The notes under the pieces are model-generated. The model was given only the letters and a program-made list of their open reading frames with translations, was not told where the DNA came from and ran no database searches. Shown here piece by piece: positions 1-7,462 of a stretch of DNA of 64,000 nt. How positions within the stretch are numbered: the first letter of the stretch is position 1; each line of letters begins with the position of its first letter. This DNA comes from Pseudolabrys sp. (GTDB lineage Bacteria > Pseudomonadota > Alphaproteobacteria > Rhizobiales > Xanthobacteraceae), in NCBI GenBank assembly GCA_019689975.1, contig JADGGK010000005.1, forward strand, positions 18,366 to 82,365, written 5' to 3'. Both the position numbers and the translations under genes were made by a program.

Positions 1-401
1 CGCAGATGCGCGGCCTGTGCACTCTGCCGGAACAGGGAGACCTCGTTGATGGCGCGGCGCTCGTGAACGCGACCGGTCTCGTCGCGCGCGCGCATCGTCA
101 GCGGGTGGATGACGGTGTCATGCGCCGCCTCAAGCCGCTCGCGCAATCCTTCCTCGGAATATTCGTTCATCAGGAATCCGACCGTGCCGCGATGCATGCC
201 GTAGATCGGCTTGCCGGAATTCATGAACTTGTGCAGGCTCTGCAGCATCAGCCCGTCGCCGCCAAGCGCCACGATCACGTCGGCCGATGAGGGCTCGACA
301 TTCCCGTAGCGCGCCGCGAGACGCCGGCAGGCTTGGCGCGCCTCCGGGGTCGCGGCGGCCACGAAGGCGATCCTGTCGAGAACCCTGCTTTGATGGCTCA
401 T
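1..401 (-). CDS. nadK: NAD kinase (5' part, runs off the left edge)
   Basis: NAD kinase makes NADP+ from NAD+ and ATP in the cytosol. About 133 codons are visible from the ATG at 401; the C-terminal half lies outside the window. The GGDG nucleotide-binding motif is at residues 47-50 and the NEVS motif at 119-122, both hallmarks of the PpnK family. Only about 46 residues precede GGDG, which fits the compact bacterial form. The start codon overlaps the candidate start of the divergent cutA gene (CATG at 399-402), so at least one promoter must lie inside the neighbouring coding region. The gene is incomplete only because of the window edge; no internal damage is seen. Confidence 0.95.
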   Translation of the reverse strand, partial: MSHQSRVLDRIAFVAAATPEARQACRRLAARYGNVEPSSADVIVALGGDGLMLQSLHKFMNSGKPIYGMHRGTVGFLMNEYSEEGLRERLEAAHDTVIHPLTMRARDETGRVHERRAINEVSLFRQSAQAAHL

Positions 402-741
402 GGATGACCGGAAGATGGAACGCGCGGTGCTCGTCTATACGACTTGGCCCACGATTGTCGAGGCGGAGCGCGCAGGCCGCGCCATCGTCGACGCGCGGCT
501 TGCGGCCTGCGTCAATATTTTGCCCGGCATGATTTCGCACTACTGGTGGCAGGGAAAAATCGAGCGGGCCGAAGAAATCGTCATGCTCGTCAAGACGCGC
601 GCCTCGCTCGCGGAAGCCGTCGGCGCGGCGGTCAAGACGCATCACCCTTACACGACGCCGGCGATCATGGTGCTGCCGGTCGAGCACGTCGACGTCGATT
701 ACCAGCGTTGGCTCATCACCGAGACGAAGGGGGTCGACTGA
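400..741 (+). CDS. cutA: CutA1-type divalent-cation tolerance protein
   Basis: CutA1 family: small trimeric cytosolic proteins linked to copper/divalent cation tolerance, though the biochemical role is unsettled. The product is 113 residues from ATG 400, or 108 from the second ATG at 415, where the conserved family core begins (Y-T-T near the N-terminus). Family signatures are A-A-C-V-N-I-L, the W-W-Q-G-K turn and the C-terminal H-P-Y-x-x-P-x-I segment. Neither start has a well-spaced Shine-Dalgarno sequence; 415 matches the usual N-terminus better. The gene is divergent from nadK and followed by the cobalamin-riboswitch unit, with which it has no obvious functional link. Confidence 0.9.
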   Translation: MDDRKMERAVLVYTTWPTIVEAERAGRAIVDARLAACVNILPGMISHYWWQGKIERAEEIVMLVKTRASLAEAVGAAVKTHHPYTTPAIMVLPVEHVDVDYQRWLITETKGVD

Positions 742-769
742 ACGACCTGGCCTACGTGCCACGATCGTC

Positions 770-798
770 TTGACTCCTCCGAGGCTTCGGAAAACAAT
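770..798 (+). promoter_or_regulatory. Candidate sigma-70-type promoter for the btuB transcript
   Basis: TTGACT at 770-775 is followed after exactly 17 bases by AACAAT at 793-798. A transcript starting about 7 bases further on would begin at about 805, right at the 5' edge of the riboswitch aptamer. The -35 is strong and the -10 moderate. This is inferred from sequence only. Confidence 0.5.
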
Positions 799-802
799 TT
801 CA

Positions 803-990
803 ACGCGCCGGTTCCCCGAGTCACGTCGGGGACGCAAGAGGGAACACGGAAGCCGCGCGTTGCGCGGTCATCCGTGGCTGCCCCCGCAACTGTGAGCGGC
901 GAGCCTGCATCCGTGATGGCCACTGGGCAACCGGGAAGGCCGGATGCAAAAGGGCCAAGACCCGCGAGCCAGGAGACCTGCCGGCGCTGT
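803..990 (+). promoter_or_regulatory. Cobalamin (adenosylcobalamin) riboswitch
   Basis: Two of the most conserved cobalamin-aptamer blocks are present in the right order and spacing. The core GCCCCCGCAACTGTGAGCGG lies around 880-900, and the B12 box AGCCAGGAGACCTGCC is at 967-982, with a typical G-rich variable arm between them. The 5' GGTTCC (810-815) can pair with GGGAAC around 840-845, as in known aptamers. It lies upstream of a TonB-dependent B12-type receptor, the classic target: cobalamin binding lowers receptor expression. The stretch 991-1204 between aptamer and start codon should hold the expression platform. No clear U-tract terminator is visible there, so control at translation initiation is more likely (inference). 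Confidence 0.93.
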
Positions 991-1204
991 CACCCAACCG
1001 GTGGGCGGGGCGTCCATACGGAGCGGTCTTTCGCAGCGGTGACGTCAATGCCGGTGCGAAGGCCGTGAGAGGGTTCTCTCCCACGACATTCGGCACATGG
1101 GACCGGAGCCGCTCGGCTCGGTTTCCTGCCGCACGTCCATCGTGCCGGACTTGGTTTCACCTCATGCGCCGCGGCCAGCGCGCGCAAACGAAGGAACCTG
1201 TGTC

Positions 1205-3103
1205 ATGGGAAGGGGGGTTGCCATCCGCGCCGCGACCTTGACGGCGGCGCTCGCGTTCATCATTCCGGCGCGCGCGCAGCAGCAGGCGCCGATCATTCTG
1301 CCGACCATCGCCGTCAGCCCGACGACGGTCCCGACGCCCGTCGTCGAGCTTGCAAGCTCGGTCACCGTGCTGACCGCGGAGGATATCGCGCGCGCCCAAC
1401 GCCGCACGCTCGCGGATCTGCTGACGACGGTCCCCGGCCTCAACGTGGTGCAGACCGGCACGCCCGGCTCGCAGACCTCGATCTTCATCCGCGGCACGAA
1501 TTCCAATCACGTGAAGGTGCTGATCGACGGAATGGACGTCAGCGACCCGAGCAATCCGACCGGCGGATTCGATTTCGGGCATCTGTTGACTCAGGACATC
1601 GAGCGCGTCGAGGTGCTGCGCGGACCGCAGAGCGGGCTTTACGGCGCCGATGCCATCGGCGGCGTCATCTCGATCACGACGAAGAAGGGATCCGGTCCTG
1701 CCAAGGCCACGGGCTATGTCGAGGGCGGATCCTTCGGCACCTTCAACCAGGCGGCGAGCGTGAGCGGCGCGCAGGGCCGCTTCGACTATGCCTTCAACGT
1801 CACGCATTTCCGCTACACCGACATGCCGGTGACGCCGGCCTATATGGTCCCGCCCGGCGGTCGCGCGATCGGCAATGCCTACGACAACTGGTCGACCTCG
1901 ACGCGGCTCGGCGCGCAAGTGAACGAGACGCTGCGGTTCAATTTCATCGGCCGCTATACCGATGCGAAGCTGCTTTATTCGAACGACGATCCGAACGCCT
2001 TTCCCGGCGCCACATTCGCCGAGCAATCGACCTACAGGGATCGCGACTTCCACGGTCGGCTGGAGGCGGTCGCAACCCTGCTCGACGGCCGTTTCGTCAA
2101 CGTTTTCGGTGCCAATTACACCGACTACCGGCGCAGCAACAAGGATCCCGATCCCAACCCGCTCAACCGGTTCTTGGGCAGCCGCGACAAATACGACTGG
2201 CGCGGCAACCTCGTCCTCGCGCCCGGCCAGACCCTGGTCGCCGGCCTCGAGCGCGAGAACGACCGCGCGCACAGCGACCAGGTTTCCGCCAGCACCGGCA
2301 ATGCCGCCGGCTATCTCGAACTGCAGTCGGAGGTTGCCAAGCGCTTCTTTTTCGTCGCCAACATCCGGCACGACATTCATGACGCGTTCGGCGGCCACAC
2401 GACGTGGCGCATCGCGCCCGCGGTGCTCGTGCCCGGCACCGAGACCAAGCTCAAGGCGAGCTACGGCACCGGTTTCCGCGCGCCGAGCCTGTTCCAGCTC
2501 TACGGCGTCGGACCGTTCGGTTTTACCGGCAATCCCGGGCTGCAGCCGGAAACGAGCAAGGGCTACGACGTGGGCTTCGAACAGCCGCTCGGACCGCGCG
2601 CGCGCTTCGGCCTCACTTATTTCCGCAACGACATCGAAAATCTGATCGAGCTCAACGCGACCTTCACCTCGCTCGTCAATATCGGCAAGGCGGCGACCTA
2701 TGGCGTGGAAGCGTTTGTCGCCCTCGACCTCGACGACGCCCTAAGCGCGCGGCTCGACTATACGCACACCACAGCCAAGGACGCCGACACCGGCGAGGAT
2801 CTGCTGCGCCGCCCGCGCGACAAATATTCGCTGAGCGCGGTCTGGCGCGCGACCGACCGGCTCACCGTCACCCCGAGCCTGCTCTATCTCGGCCGCTGGC
2901 GCGATATCGATCGCTCGACCTTCGTGTTTCGCGAGGCGGGCGACGTGGCGATCGTCAACCTTGCCGCCGACTATGCGCTCGACGACCGTGTCACTGTGTT
3001 CGTCCGCGCCGACAACCTGTTCAACAAGGTCTACGAGAACCCGCTCGGATGGATGCAGCCGGGATTCGCGATCTATGGCGGCGTGAAGATGGCGACGCGT
3101 TAA
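1205..3103 (+). CDS. btuB: TonB-dependent outer-membrane receptor, BtuB type (cobalamin uptake)
   Basis: Outer-membrane TonB-dependent transporter. The cobalamin riboswitch just upstream makes vitamin B12 or a related corrinoid the likely substrate. From ATG 1205 the protein has 632 residues: a signal peptide ending near A-R-A-Q, a short TonB-box-like stretch (T-I-A-V-S-P), a plug domain with D-L-L-x-x-V-P-G-L, I-R-G-T-N-S and a V-L-R-G-P-Q-S-x-L-Y-G block, then a 22-strand-type barrel ending in a Y-G-G-V-K segment. The reading frame is open further upstream (to 1097), but AAGGA about 9 bases before 1205 and the signal peptide fix this start. No btuFCD-type ABC genes are nearby, so the inner-membrane partner must be elsewhere. 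Confidence 0.9.
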   Translation: MGRGVAIRAATLTAALAFIIPARAQQQAPIILPTIAVSPTTVPTPVVELASSVTVLTAEDIARAQRRTLADLLTTVPGLNVVQTGTPGSQTSIFIRGTNSNHVKVLIDGMDVSDPSNPTGGFDFGHLLTQDIERVEVLRGPQSGLYGADAIGGVISITTKKGSGPAKATGYVEGGSFGTFNQAASVSGAQGRFDYAFNVTHFRYTDMPVTPAYMVPPGGRAIGNAYDNWSTSTRLGAQVNETLRFNFIGRYTDAKLLYSNDDPNAFPGATFAEQSTYRDRDFHGRLEAVATLLDGRFVNVFGANYTDYRRSNKDPDPNPLNRFLGSRDKYDWRGNLVLAPGQTLVAGLERENDRAHSDQVSASTGNAAGYLELQSEVAKRFFFVANIRHDIHDAFGGHTTWRIAPAVLVPGTETKLKASYGTGFRAPSLFQLYGVGPFGFTGNPGLQPETSKGYDVGFEQPLGPRARFGLTYFRNDIENLIELNATFTSLVNIGKAATYGVEAFVALDLDDALSARLDYTHTTAKDADTGEDLLRRPRDKYSLSAVWRATDRLTVTPSLLYLGRWRDIDRSTFVFREAGDVAIVNLAADYALDDRVTVFVRADNLFNKVYENPLGWMQPGFAIYGGVKMATR

Positions 3104-3253
3104 GTCGCGATCGGTTGCAAGCCGCAATCGGTTGCGCATGGCGCCGGCACCGCGTCGCAAATTTTCCATTGCCGCCGGATTGGCCGCGGCATCCGGGCCG
3201 CTATGATCACCATGGTGACGCAGGGAGGCGGCGACTCGGAGGGGAGGGCAGCG

Positions 3254-3673
3254 ATGCGCCGGCTGGCGCTGGTCATGGGCGTGGTGCTCGCAGGGTGCTC
3301 GAGCGACCTTGCGACATTTTCGGATCAATCCGAGCTTCGCGCGCGCTGGGAGGCGCAGAACGTCTATCCGCAGCACTACAAGGACGACCTGCTGGCCTAT
3401 ATGCGGGTCTATCTCAACAACCCGACCGGGGTGCGCGAGGCCGGAGTGACGCCGCCGCGATTGCGGCCGGTCGGACCGGCGGATCGCTACGTCGCCTGTG
3501 TGCGCTACAACGCGCGCGACAGCGACGGCAAATATGGCGGCGTGAAAGAGGGCGCGGCCGTCTATGTCTCGGGCAAGCTCGACCAATTCATCGATCGGCC
3601 CCAGCAGGTGCGCGACATCTGCAAGGACGCAGCCTATGCGCCATTCCCCGAGCTCGGCGGGCTCACGCGGTGA
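3254..3673 (+). CDS. Small predicted lipoprotein, function unknown
   Basis: Product of 139 residues. The N-terminus is a lipoprotein signal: two arginines, a hydrophobic run and the lipobox L-A-G-C with Cys at residue 16, so the mature protein should be lipid-anchored in the envelope. The rest is soluble, with a W-E-A-Q-N-V-Y-P segment, a Y-V-A-C-V-R-Y-N-A-R strand and two further Cys. No family was recognised with certainty. The frame extends upstream to 3203, but a GGAGGGG-like ribosome site before 3254 and the signal sequence favour this start. It lies 150 bases downstream of btuB on the same strand and could be co-transcribed, but no functional link can be claimed. Confidence 0.75.
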   Translation: MRRLALVMGVVLAGCSSDLATFSDQSELRARWEAQNVYPQHYKDDLLAYMRVYLNNPTGVREAGVTPPRLRPVGPADRYVACVRYNARDSDGKYGGVKEGAAVYVSGKLDQFIDRPQQVRDICKDAAYAPFPELGGLTR

Positions 3674-3779
3674 GCGCGGCGCGCGCCTTGCGCAGCGGAT
3701 CGCGCCGCCCCGAGAGGTCGCGGCGGCGGCAGGGCAACACGGATGACGGGATCGGGAGGTCGGGCGCCCGCGGCGCCGG

Positions 3780-3983
3780 TCACTTGACCTTGAGATTCTC
3801 GGCGGATGTTCTTCCGCGATTCTCCACGAGCTCGTACTGGATGGTCTGGCCTTCGCTCAGCGTCGTCAGGCCGGCGCGTTCAACCGCCGAAATATGCACG
3901 AAGACATCCTTGCCGCCTTCCTGGGGCTGGATGAAGCCGTAGCCCTTCGTCGGATTGAACCACTTCACGGTGCCTTGCGGCAT
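3780..3983 (-). CDS. Cold-shock domain protein (CspA family)
   Basis: Single cold-shock domain of 67 residues, which binds single-stranded RNA/DNA and acts as an RNA chaperone. RNP1-like K-G-Y-G-F-I and RNP2-like D-V-F-V-H-I motifs lie at about residues 13-18 and 26-31, preceded by the usual G-T-V-K-W-F-N start. The open frame continues upstream to 4286, but the family length and GGAG 9 bases before the ATG at 3983 fix the start. It is convergent with the lipoprotein gene. The 185 bases between this gene and tRNA-Thr would hold its promoter and long 5' leader; no clear -35/-10 pair was picked out. Confidence 0.95.
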   Translation of the reverse strand: MPQGTVKWFNPTKGYGFIQPQEGGKDVFVHISAVERAGLTTLSEGQTIQYELVENRGRTSAENLKVK

Positions 3984-4168
3984 GCGCTTTCTCCAAGGCA
4001 ATTGCAACGCCGCCAGTCTGGCACAGTCCGCGGAGCCCGAAAAGCGACGGTAACCATTTTTACGGCCACGCCGGGGCCGAACGCCGGGTTGCGCGTAAAC
4101 GCCTGGAATCCCTGCAAGACGCATTCCCGCACGACATGACGTCCGCGGCTCGGCCGGTGGCGCGGCGG

Positions 4169-4240
4169 TGCCGGGTGAGGGATTTGAACCCCCGACCAAC
4201 GGTTTACAAAACCGCTGCTCTGCCGCTGAGCTAACCCGGC
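4169..4240 (-). tRNA. tRNA-Thr (anticodon TGT)
   Basis: Reading the minus strand, a 7-bp acceptor stem GCCGGGT/ACCCGGC, a D-arm, a GCGGT/ACCGT anticodon stem with loop TTTGTAA (anticodon TGT), a 5-base variable loop and a T-arm with TTCAAAT loop form a complete cloverleaf. The discriminator base is A and the 3' CCA is not fully encoded. In many proteobacteria a Thr tRNA belongs to the tyrU-glyT cluster; here it stands alone about 2.2 kb away on the other strand. Confidence 0.97.
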
Positions 4241-4317
4241 TCGTCGCCTCGACGCGAGAGCTATCAGCGTCGCGGTTCGGCGACAAGCCGCGCTGGGCGC
4301 GTGGCGTCGCGAGCAGG

Positions 4318-4587
4318 TCAGCCCGCCGCGGTCAGTCGTTCGAGGACGTCGATCAGCCAGGCCGCCGCCTCCAGCACCGCCAGGCGCTGCGCGAGCCGAC
4401 CGCGGCGGAAGGCTGCGTTGAGAAGCCGGAGCGAGCGCGTATAGGCGGGATGGGCGCGCGCGGCCTCGCCGAGGTTGGCAAGGCGGCGCATCAGTTCGGC
4501 ACGGCGGGCCTCGAGCTCGTCATAACGCCGGCGGAATGTCTTGGGCGGGCCTGCGCGCTCGGCGCTGTTCGATCGGGGCGGCGACAC
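4318..4587 (-). CDS. Small conserved-looking alpha-helical protein, function unknown
   Basis: About 89 residues from a GTG at 4587. The sequence is charged and helix-forming, with an R-R-Y-D-E-L-E-A-R-R start and an A-A-A-W-L-I-D-V-L-E end, and no signal peptide or membrane span. The start is uncertain: the frame is open to 4920 and no good ribosome site was found. It lies directly upstream of tRNA-Thr on the same strand. No family was recognised; the coherent amphipathic C-terminal 60 residues suggest a real gene rather than a shadow. Confidence 0.55.
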   Translation of the reverse strand: MSPPRSNSAERAGPPKTFRRRYDELEARRAELMRRLANLGEAARAHPAYTRSLRLLNAAFRRGRLAQRLAVLEAAAWLIDVLERLTAAG

Positions 4588-4771
4588 GGGTCGATGATCT
4601 CGTCTTGCTGGTCGGCCTGACGTTAACGCTAACGCACGGCAGAGCGCCGTTACGCCGCGCGCGATCGCGCTGCGCAACGGCGCCGCGGTTAATGTTACCC
4701 TGCAAATGCCGGGCGGCTGGTGCAACTTCCGTGTACAATGCGGCGTAGATTTGTCGCAGGGATTTCCGACG

Positions 4772-5182
4772 ATGCGCATTATTGCCGTTGCCTTCGTCTG
4801 GCTGCTGGCGGTCTCCGCCGGCGCGCGCACCGTCGTCGCCGCGGAGCTTTCCGTTCCTTTTGCCCGCCCGGCACCGCTCTTCGGATGGCCGATCGAACCG
4901 GTGGTGATCGTGGATGACAATCCCGGCGTGACGACGCGCGCCTATTGGCTGCCGCCATGGGCCAACCGGCATTATTTCCCGGCAACGGGAGTCCGCCCCA
5001 GGCTCGGACGGCGTGAGGTCTTGTCGCTGCGCCGCCCGGTGCTCCCGCGCGCGGAGAGCTACTATCGAAGTTGGTCGACCTCTTCCGTCCTCACGCAGGA
5101 AATGCCGCCGTTGCAGGCGCCGCTTTATCCGGCCGAGCCCTTGCCGCAGCGAGGCGCGCCGCGGCCGCCGGCGCAGCCGTGA
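4772..5182 (+). CDS. Small secreted protein, function unknown
   Basis: Product of 136 residues. A clear Sec signal peptide (M-R-I-I-A-V-A-F-V-W-L-L-A-V-S-A-G-A) is followed by a Pro/Arg-rich mature region with several Trp and Tyr, ending in a Pro-rich tail. The start at 4772 is chosen because it opens directly into the signal peptide; the frame runs further upstream without a better start. A second small secreted gene begins 10 bases downstream, so the two probably form one transcript. Both share Y-W and P-P-W aromatic patches, which may hint at a common envelope location. No domain was recognised. Confidence 0.65.
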   Translation: MRIIAVAFVWLLAVSAGARTVVAAELSVPFARPAPLFGWPIEPVVIVDDNPGVTTRAYWLPPWANRHYFPATGVRPRLGRREVLSLRRPVLPRAESYYRSWSTSSVLTQEMPPLQAPLYPAEPLPQRGAPRPPAQP

Positions 5183-5192
5183 GCAGGCCATC

Positions 5193-5432
5193 ATGATGCG
5201 TTACCTCCGTCTCCCCGCATTCGTTGCGTTCGCTGTCCTCGTGCTGTCCGCGGGTGCGGAGGCGCACGGGTGTCGCGGCGCGGGCATTCGGCCGCTCTGG
5301 CGGGAAATTCCCGCCGAGCAGATCGCGCCCAATGTCTATATCGTTCACGCGCCGGCGGGCCCGCGCCGGTTTCCCTATGCCGGCCGACGCGCCTATCAGC
5401 CTCCCTGGTGGACCCGGTACTGGTCGTGGTGA
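5193..5432 (+). CDS. Small secreted protein, function unknown
   Basis: Product of 79 residues with a signal peptide (hydrophobic residues about 6-20, cleavage probably after A-E-A) and a short mature part containing A-P-N-V-Y-I-V-H-A-P and an aromatic end W-W-T-R-Y-W-S-W. Two consecutive ATGs (5193, 5196) make the exact start ambiguous by one codon. It follows the preceding secreted-protein gene by 10 bases on the same strand. It is convergent with the rlmB-type gene. No family was recognised. Confidence 0.6.
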   Translation: MMRYLRLPAFVAFAVLVLSAGAEAHGCRGAGIRPLWREIPAEQIAPNVYIVHAPAGPRRFPYAGRRAYQPPWWTRYWSW

Positions 5433-5510
5433 GCGTCCGCTCCCGCCGCGTGTTGCGTTGGAGCGTGACCAGATCCGGTGCCTGGCGCGCGCGGCCGCTT
5501 CCTCCGCGCG

Positions 5511-6335
5511 TCAGTCCGACCCGGGCGGCGCGAGCCGTCGGCTTGCGACATAGAGCGAAAGCGCCGCGGCGTTCGAAACGTTGAGGCTCTTGATCGTGCC
5601 CGGCAGGTCGATGCGCGCGAGGAGATCGCAGGTCGCCTTCGTCAATTGGCGAAGCCCTTTGCCCTCGGCGCCGAGCACCAGGGCGAGCGCGGGCCGCAAT
5701 GCGGCCGCGGCGAGATCGATCCCGCCCGAACCGTCGAGGCCCACGAGCTGGAAGCCGTGCGTCCTCAGGGTCTCCATGCCGCGCGCGAGATTGCGCACGC
5801 TCACGAGCGGTACGCATTCGAGCGCACCCGAGGCGGCCTTCGCGAGCGCGCCGGTGGCCTCAGGACTGTGCCGCGCGGTGGTGACGACCGCTTTGGCGGC
5901 AAAGGCGGCTGCCGAGCGGAGGATCGCGCCGACATTGTGCGGGTCGGTGATCTGGTCGAGCACGAGGACGAGGCCCGGAGGCTGCAATTCCGCAATGTCC
6001 GGCGCCGGCAACGGCTCGGCTTCCGCGAGCAGGCCTTGATGGACCGCATCGGGACCGAGCCTTGCATCGATCGCCTCGGGACGTACCACGCTCGGCGTCA
6101 CCGGCAGCGCCACGCCCTCGCCGGTGAGCCGGCGCAAGGCATTCTCCGTCGTCCAGAGCTTCAATATGCGCCGGCGCGGATTGGCAAGCGCCGCCTTGAC
6201 GGTATGCCAGCCGTAAAGGACCGCGGGCGGATCGGCCTGCGTCGCGCCCGCGGAGCGGCCTCGGCGAGCGGCGGGGTTCGCCGGTCGGGGATTGCGGCGC
6301 GCCGGCTTCGCGCGGTGCGAGGATCTGCGGACCAT
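5511..6335 (-). CDS. rlmB: 23S rRNA 2'-O-ribose methyltransferase, RlmB/TrmH (SPOUT) family
   Basis: SPOUT-class methyltransferase that uses S-adenosylmethionine to methylate a ribose in 23S rRNA (Gm2251 in E. coli RlmB). From the ATG at 6335 the product has 274 residues: a basic, disordered first 33 residues, an N-terminal substrate-binding domain starting at V-L-Y-G-W-H-T-V, then the catalytic knot with motif 1 T-D-P-H-N-V-G-A-I-L-R-S (130-141), motif 2 L-V-L-G-A-E-G-K-G-L and motif 3 S-L-N-V-S-N-A-A-A-L. The frame is open upstream to 6509, but that part overlaps the divergent tRNA promoter and lacks family similarity. Its position directly upstream of the tRNA-Tyr/secE run is common in alphaproteobacteria. 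Confidence 0.92.
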   Translation of the reverse strand: MVRRSSHRAKPARRNPRPANPAARRGRSAGATQADPPAVLYGWHTVKAALANPRRRILKLWTTENALRRLTGEGVALPVTPSVVRPEAIDARLGPDAVHQGLLAEAEPLPAPDIAELQPPGLVLVLDQITDPHNVGAILRSAAAFAAKAVVTTARHSPEATGALAKAASGALECVPLVSVRNLARGMETLRTHGFQLVGLDGSGGIDLAAAALRPALALVLGAEGKGLRQLTKATCDLLARIDLPGTIKSLNVSNAAALSLYVASRRLAPPGSD

Positions 6336-6396
6336 CGTGCCGTGGTATCTCCCGCCGCCCGGCTTTGGCAAACCGGGCCCGTGTGCTCGTGCTCCA

Positions 6397-6425
6397 TTGA
6401 CTTCGCGCGGAGGGACCACCATAAA
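6397..6425 (+). promoter_or_regulatory. Promoter of the tRNA-Tyr-Gly-Trp run
   Basis: TTGACT (6397-6402) and CATAAA (6420-6425) are separated by exactly 17 bases and lie about 62 bases before the mature 5' end of tRNA-Tyr. This is the best promoter match in the rlmB/tRNA-Tyr divergent gap. Transcription would start near 6432. Confidence 0.65.
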
Positions 6426-6487
6426 ACCGGCCGACCCCGAAAGCCGAGCCGTTGCGTTCCGTGCCGACAGCAGCCTGCTTTCGTCGG

Positions 6488-6573
6488 GGGAGAGTGTCCC
6501 GAGCGGCAAAGGGGGCGGACTGTAAATCCGCTGGCTTACGCCTTCGTAGGTTCGAGTCCTACCTCTCCCACCA
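6488..6573 (+). tRNA. tRNA-Tyr (anticodon GTA)
   Basis: Class II tRNA with acceptor stem GGGAGAG/CTCTCCC, anticodon loop containing GTA (around 6522), a long variable arm (GCTGGCTTACGCCTTC region), T-arm GTAGG-TTCGAGT-CCTAC, discriminator A and encoded CCA at 6571-6573. First gene of a three-tRNA run that leads into secE-nusG. Confidence 0.97.
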
Positions 6574-6652
6574 GGGAGCGGCTTGAGCTATCAGTAGGCC
6601 GGAACCGCCGGTCCCTTGCCGGCCAGGCCGGTGTGGAACGGCCGACGCGGGT

Positions 6653-6726
6653 GCGGGTGTAGCTCAATGGTAGAGCAACAGCCTTCCAAGCTGATGACGA
6701 GGGTTCGATTCCCTTCACCCGCTCCA
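6653..6726 (+). tRNA. tRNA-Gly (anticodon TCC)
   Basis: Acceptor stem GCGGGTG/CACCCGC, D-arm, anticodon loop CTTCCAA (anticodon TCC), T-arm with TTCGATT loop, discriminator T and encoded CCA at 6724-6726. It follows tRNA-Tyr by 79 bases. In related genomes the next gene is often a tuf copy; here 225 bases (6727-6951) without a recognisable gene separate it from tRNA-Trp. Confidence 0.97.
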
Positions 6727-6951
6727 GCCTGACCTTGGCGCGGCCGCAAGACGACCGCCACGGCGCGGCGTTCTGCGTGCACCTCCCAGCGCGGCGATCG
6801 GCTCCCGGTGGCGAGCGACGCGGGCAGGTTTGGCGCGCTGCGCGACGAAACGCGCCCTCGGGCCGGCATCGGCCGCGCTATTGCAATGGCCGCAGGTATC
6901 ATGCATCAAGCAAGCCCGGATCGGTCGCGGGCGGCCTGCGTCCGTCTTCGC

Positions 6952-7027
6952 AGGAGTGTAGCTCAATGGCTAGAGCACCGGTCTCCAAAACCGGGGGTTG
7001 GGGGTTCGAGTCCCTCCACTCCTGCCA
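6952..7027 (+). tRNA. tRNA-Trp (anticodon CCA)
   Basis: Acceptor stem AGGAGTG/CACTCCT, anticodon loop CTCCAAA (anticodon CCA), T-arm GGGGG-TTCGAGT-CCCTC, discriminator G and encoded CCA at 7025-7027. It is directly upstream of the secE promoter region, the standard alphaproteobacterial order tRNA-Trp, secE, nusG. Confidence 0.97.
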
Positions 7028-7094
7028 GCGCGATGCGCCAGGGCAATGAGCCGCGACAGGTCCTGCGCCGCGGCGGACGCGGGAACTGTCGTCC

Positions 7095-7121
7095 TTGACG
7101 TCTGGGCGGGGCCGCTATAGG
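7095..7121 (+). promoter_or_regulatory. Candidate promoter for secE-nusG
   Basis: TTGACG at 7095-7100 and a TATAGG box at 7116-7121 lie 15 bases apart (16-17 if the -10 is read slightly downstream), about 130 bases before secE. Spacing is short, so confidence is moderate. The rest of the 7028-7250 gap shows no gene; a 24-codon ATG frame there lacks a Shine-Dalgarno sequence. Confidence 0.4.
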
Positions 7122-7250
7122 TAACTGGCCTCGCCCGCGGCCCGGGGAACGGATTTCCGCGGCGATCGGCAAACCCCCAAAAAAAGAGGGTCTGGCGGCT
7201 GCATCGCGGAAGGATGCGGTGCGCGGAGTTCAACCCTTGGATCGGCGGAC

Positions 7251-7448
7251 GTGGCGAAGGTCAACCCGTTCAAGTTCCTACAAGAGGTGCGCGAGGAAAC
7301 CCGCAAGGTCACTTGGCCGTCGCGGCGTGAAACCGCGATCACCACCGCGATGGTGTTCGTCATGGTCGCGATCGCCGCGGTCTTCTTTCTCGTCGCCGAT
7401 CAATTGATCCGCATTGCCGTCACGTTCATTCTCGGTATCGCGGGCTGA
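7251..7448 (+). CDS. secE: Preprotein translocase subunit SecE
   Basis: Single-span SecE, the clamp subunit of the SecYEG channel in the inner membrane. 65 residues from a GTG start. The amphipathic segment with the conserved V-T-W-P-S-R-x-E motif (about residues 20-27) is followed by one transmembrane helix (about 31-57). This is the short alphaproteobacterial form, without the two extra N-terminal helices of E. coli SecE. nusG starts 14 bases later, so the pair is one operon; secY lies 27 kb downstream in the spc cluster. Confidence 0.97.
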   Translation: MAKVNPFKFLQEVREETRKVTWPSRRETAITTAMVFVMVAIAAVFFLVADQLIRIAVTFILGIAG

Positions 7449-7462
7449 AGGCTGGACATGCC

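Noticed and set aside
130..837. 235-codon minus-strand ORF over cutA and the nadK start
   Set aside because: Overlaps two genes with clear family motifs and shows Arg/Asp-rich composition without domains.
6727..6951. Remnant of a second tuf gene between tRNA-Gly and tRNA-Trp
   Set aside because: No stretch of tuf-like codons in any frame could be read in this gap.
7028..7120. 24-codon ATG frame before secE
   Set aside because: No Shine-Dalgarno sequence and it overlaps the likely promoter.
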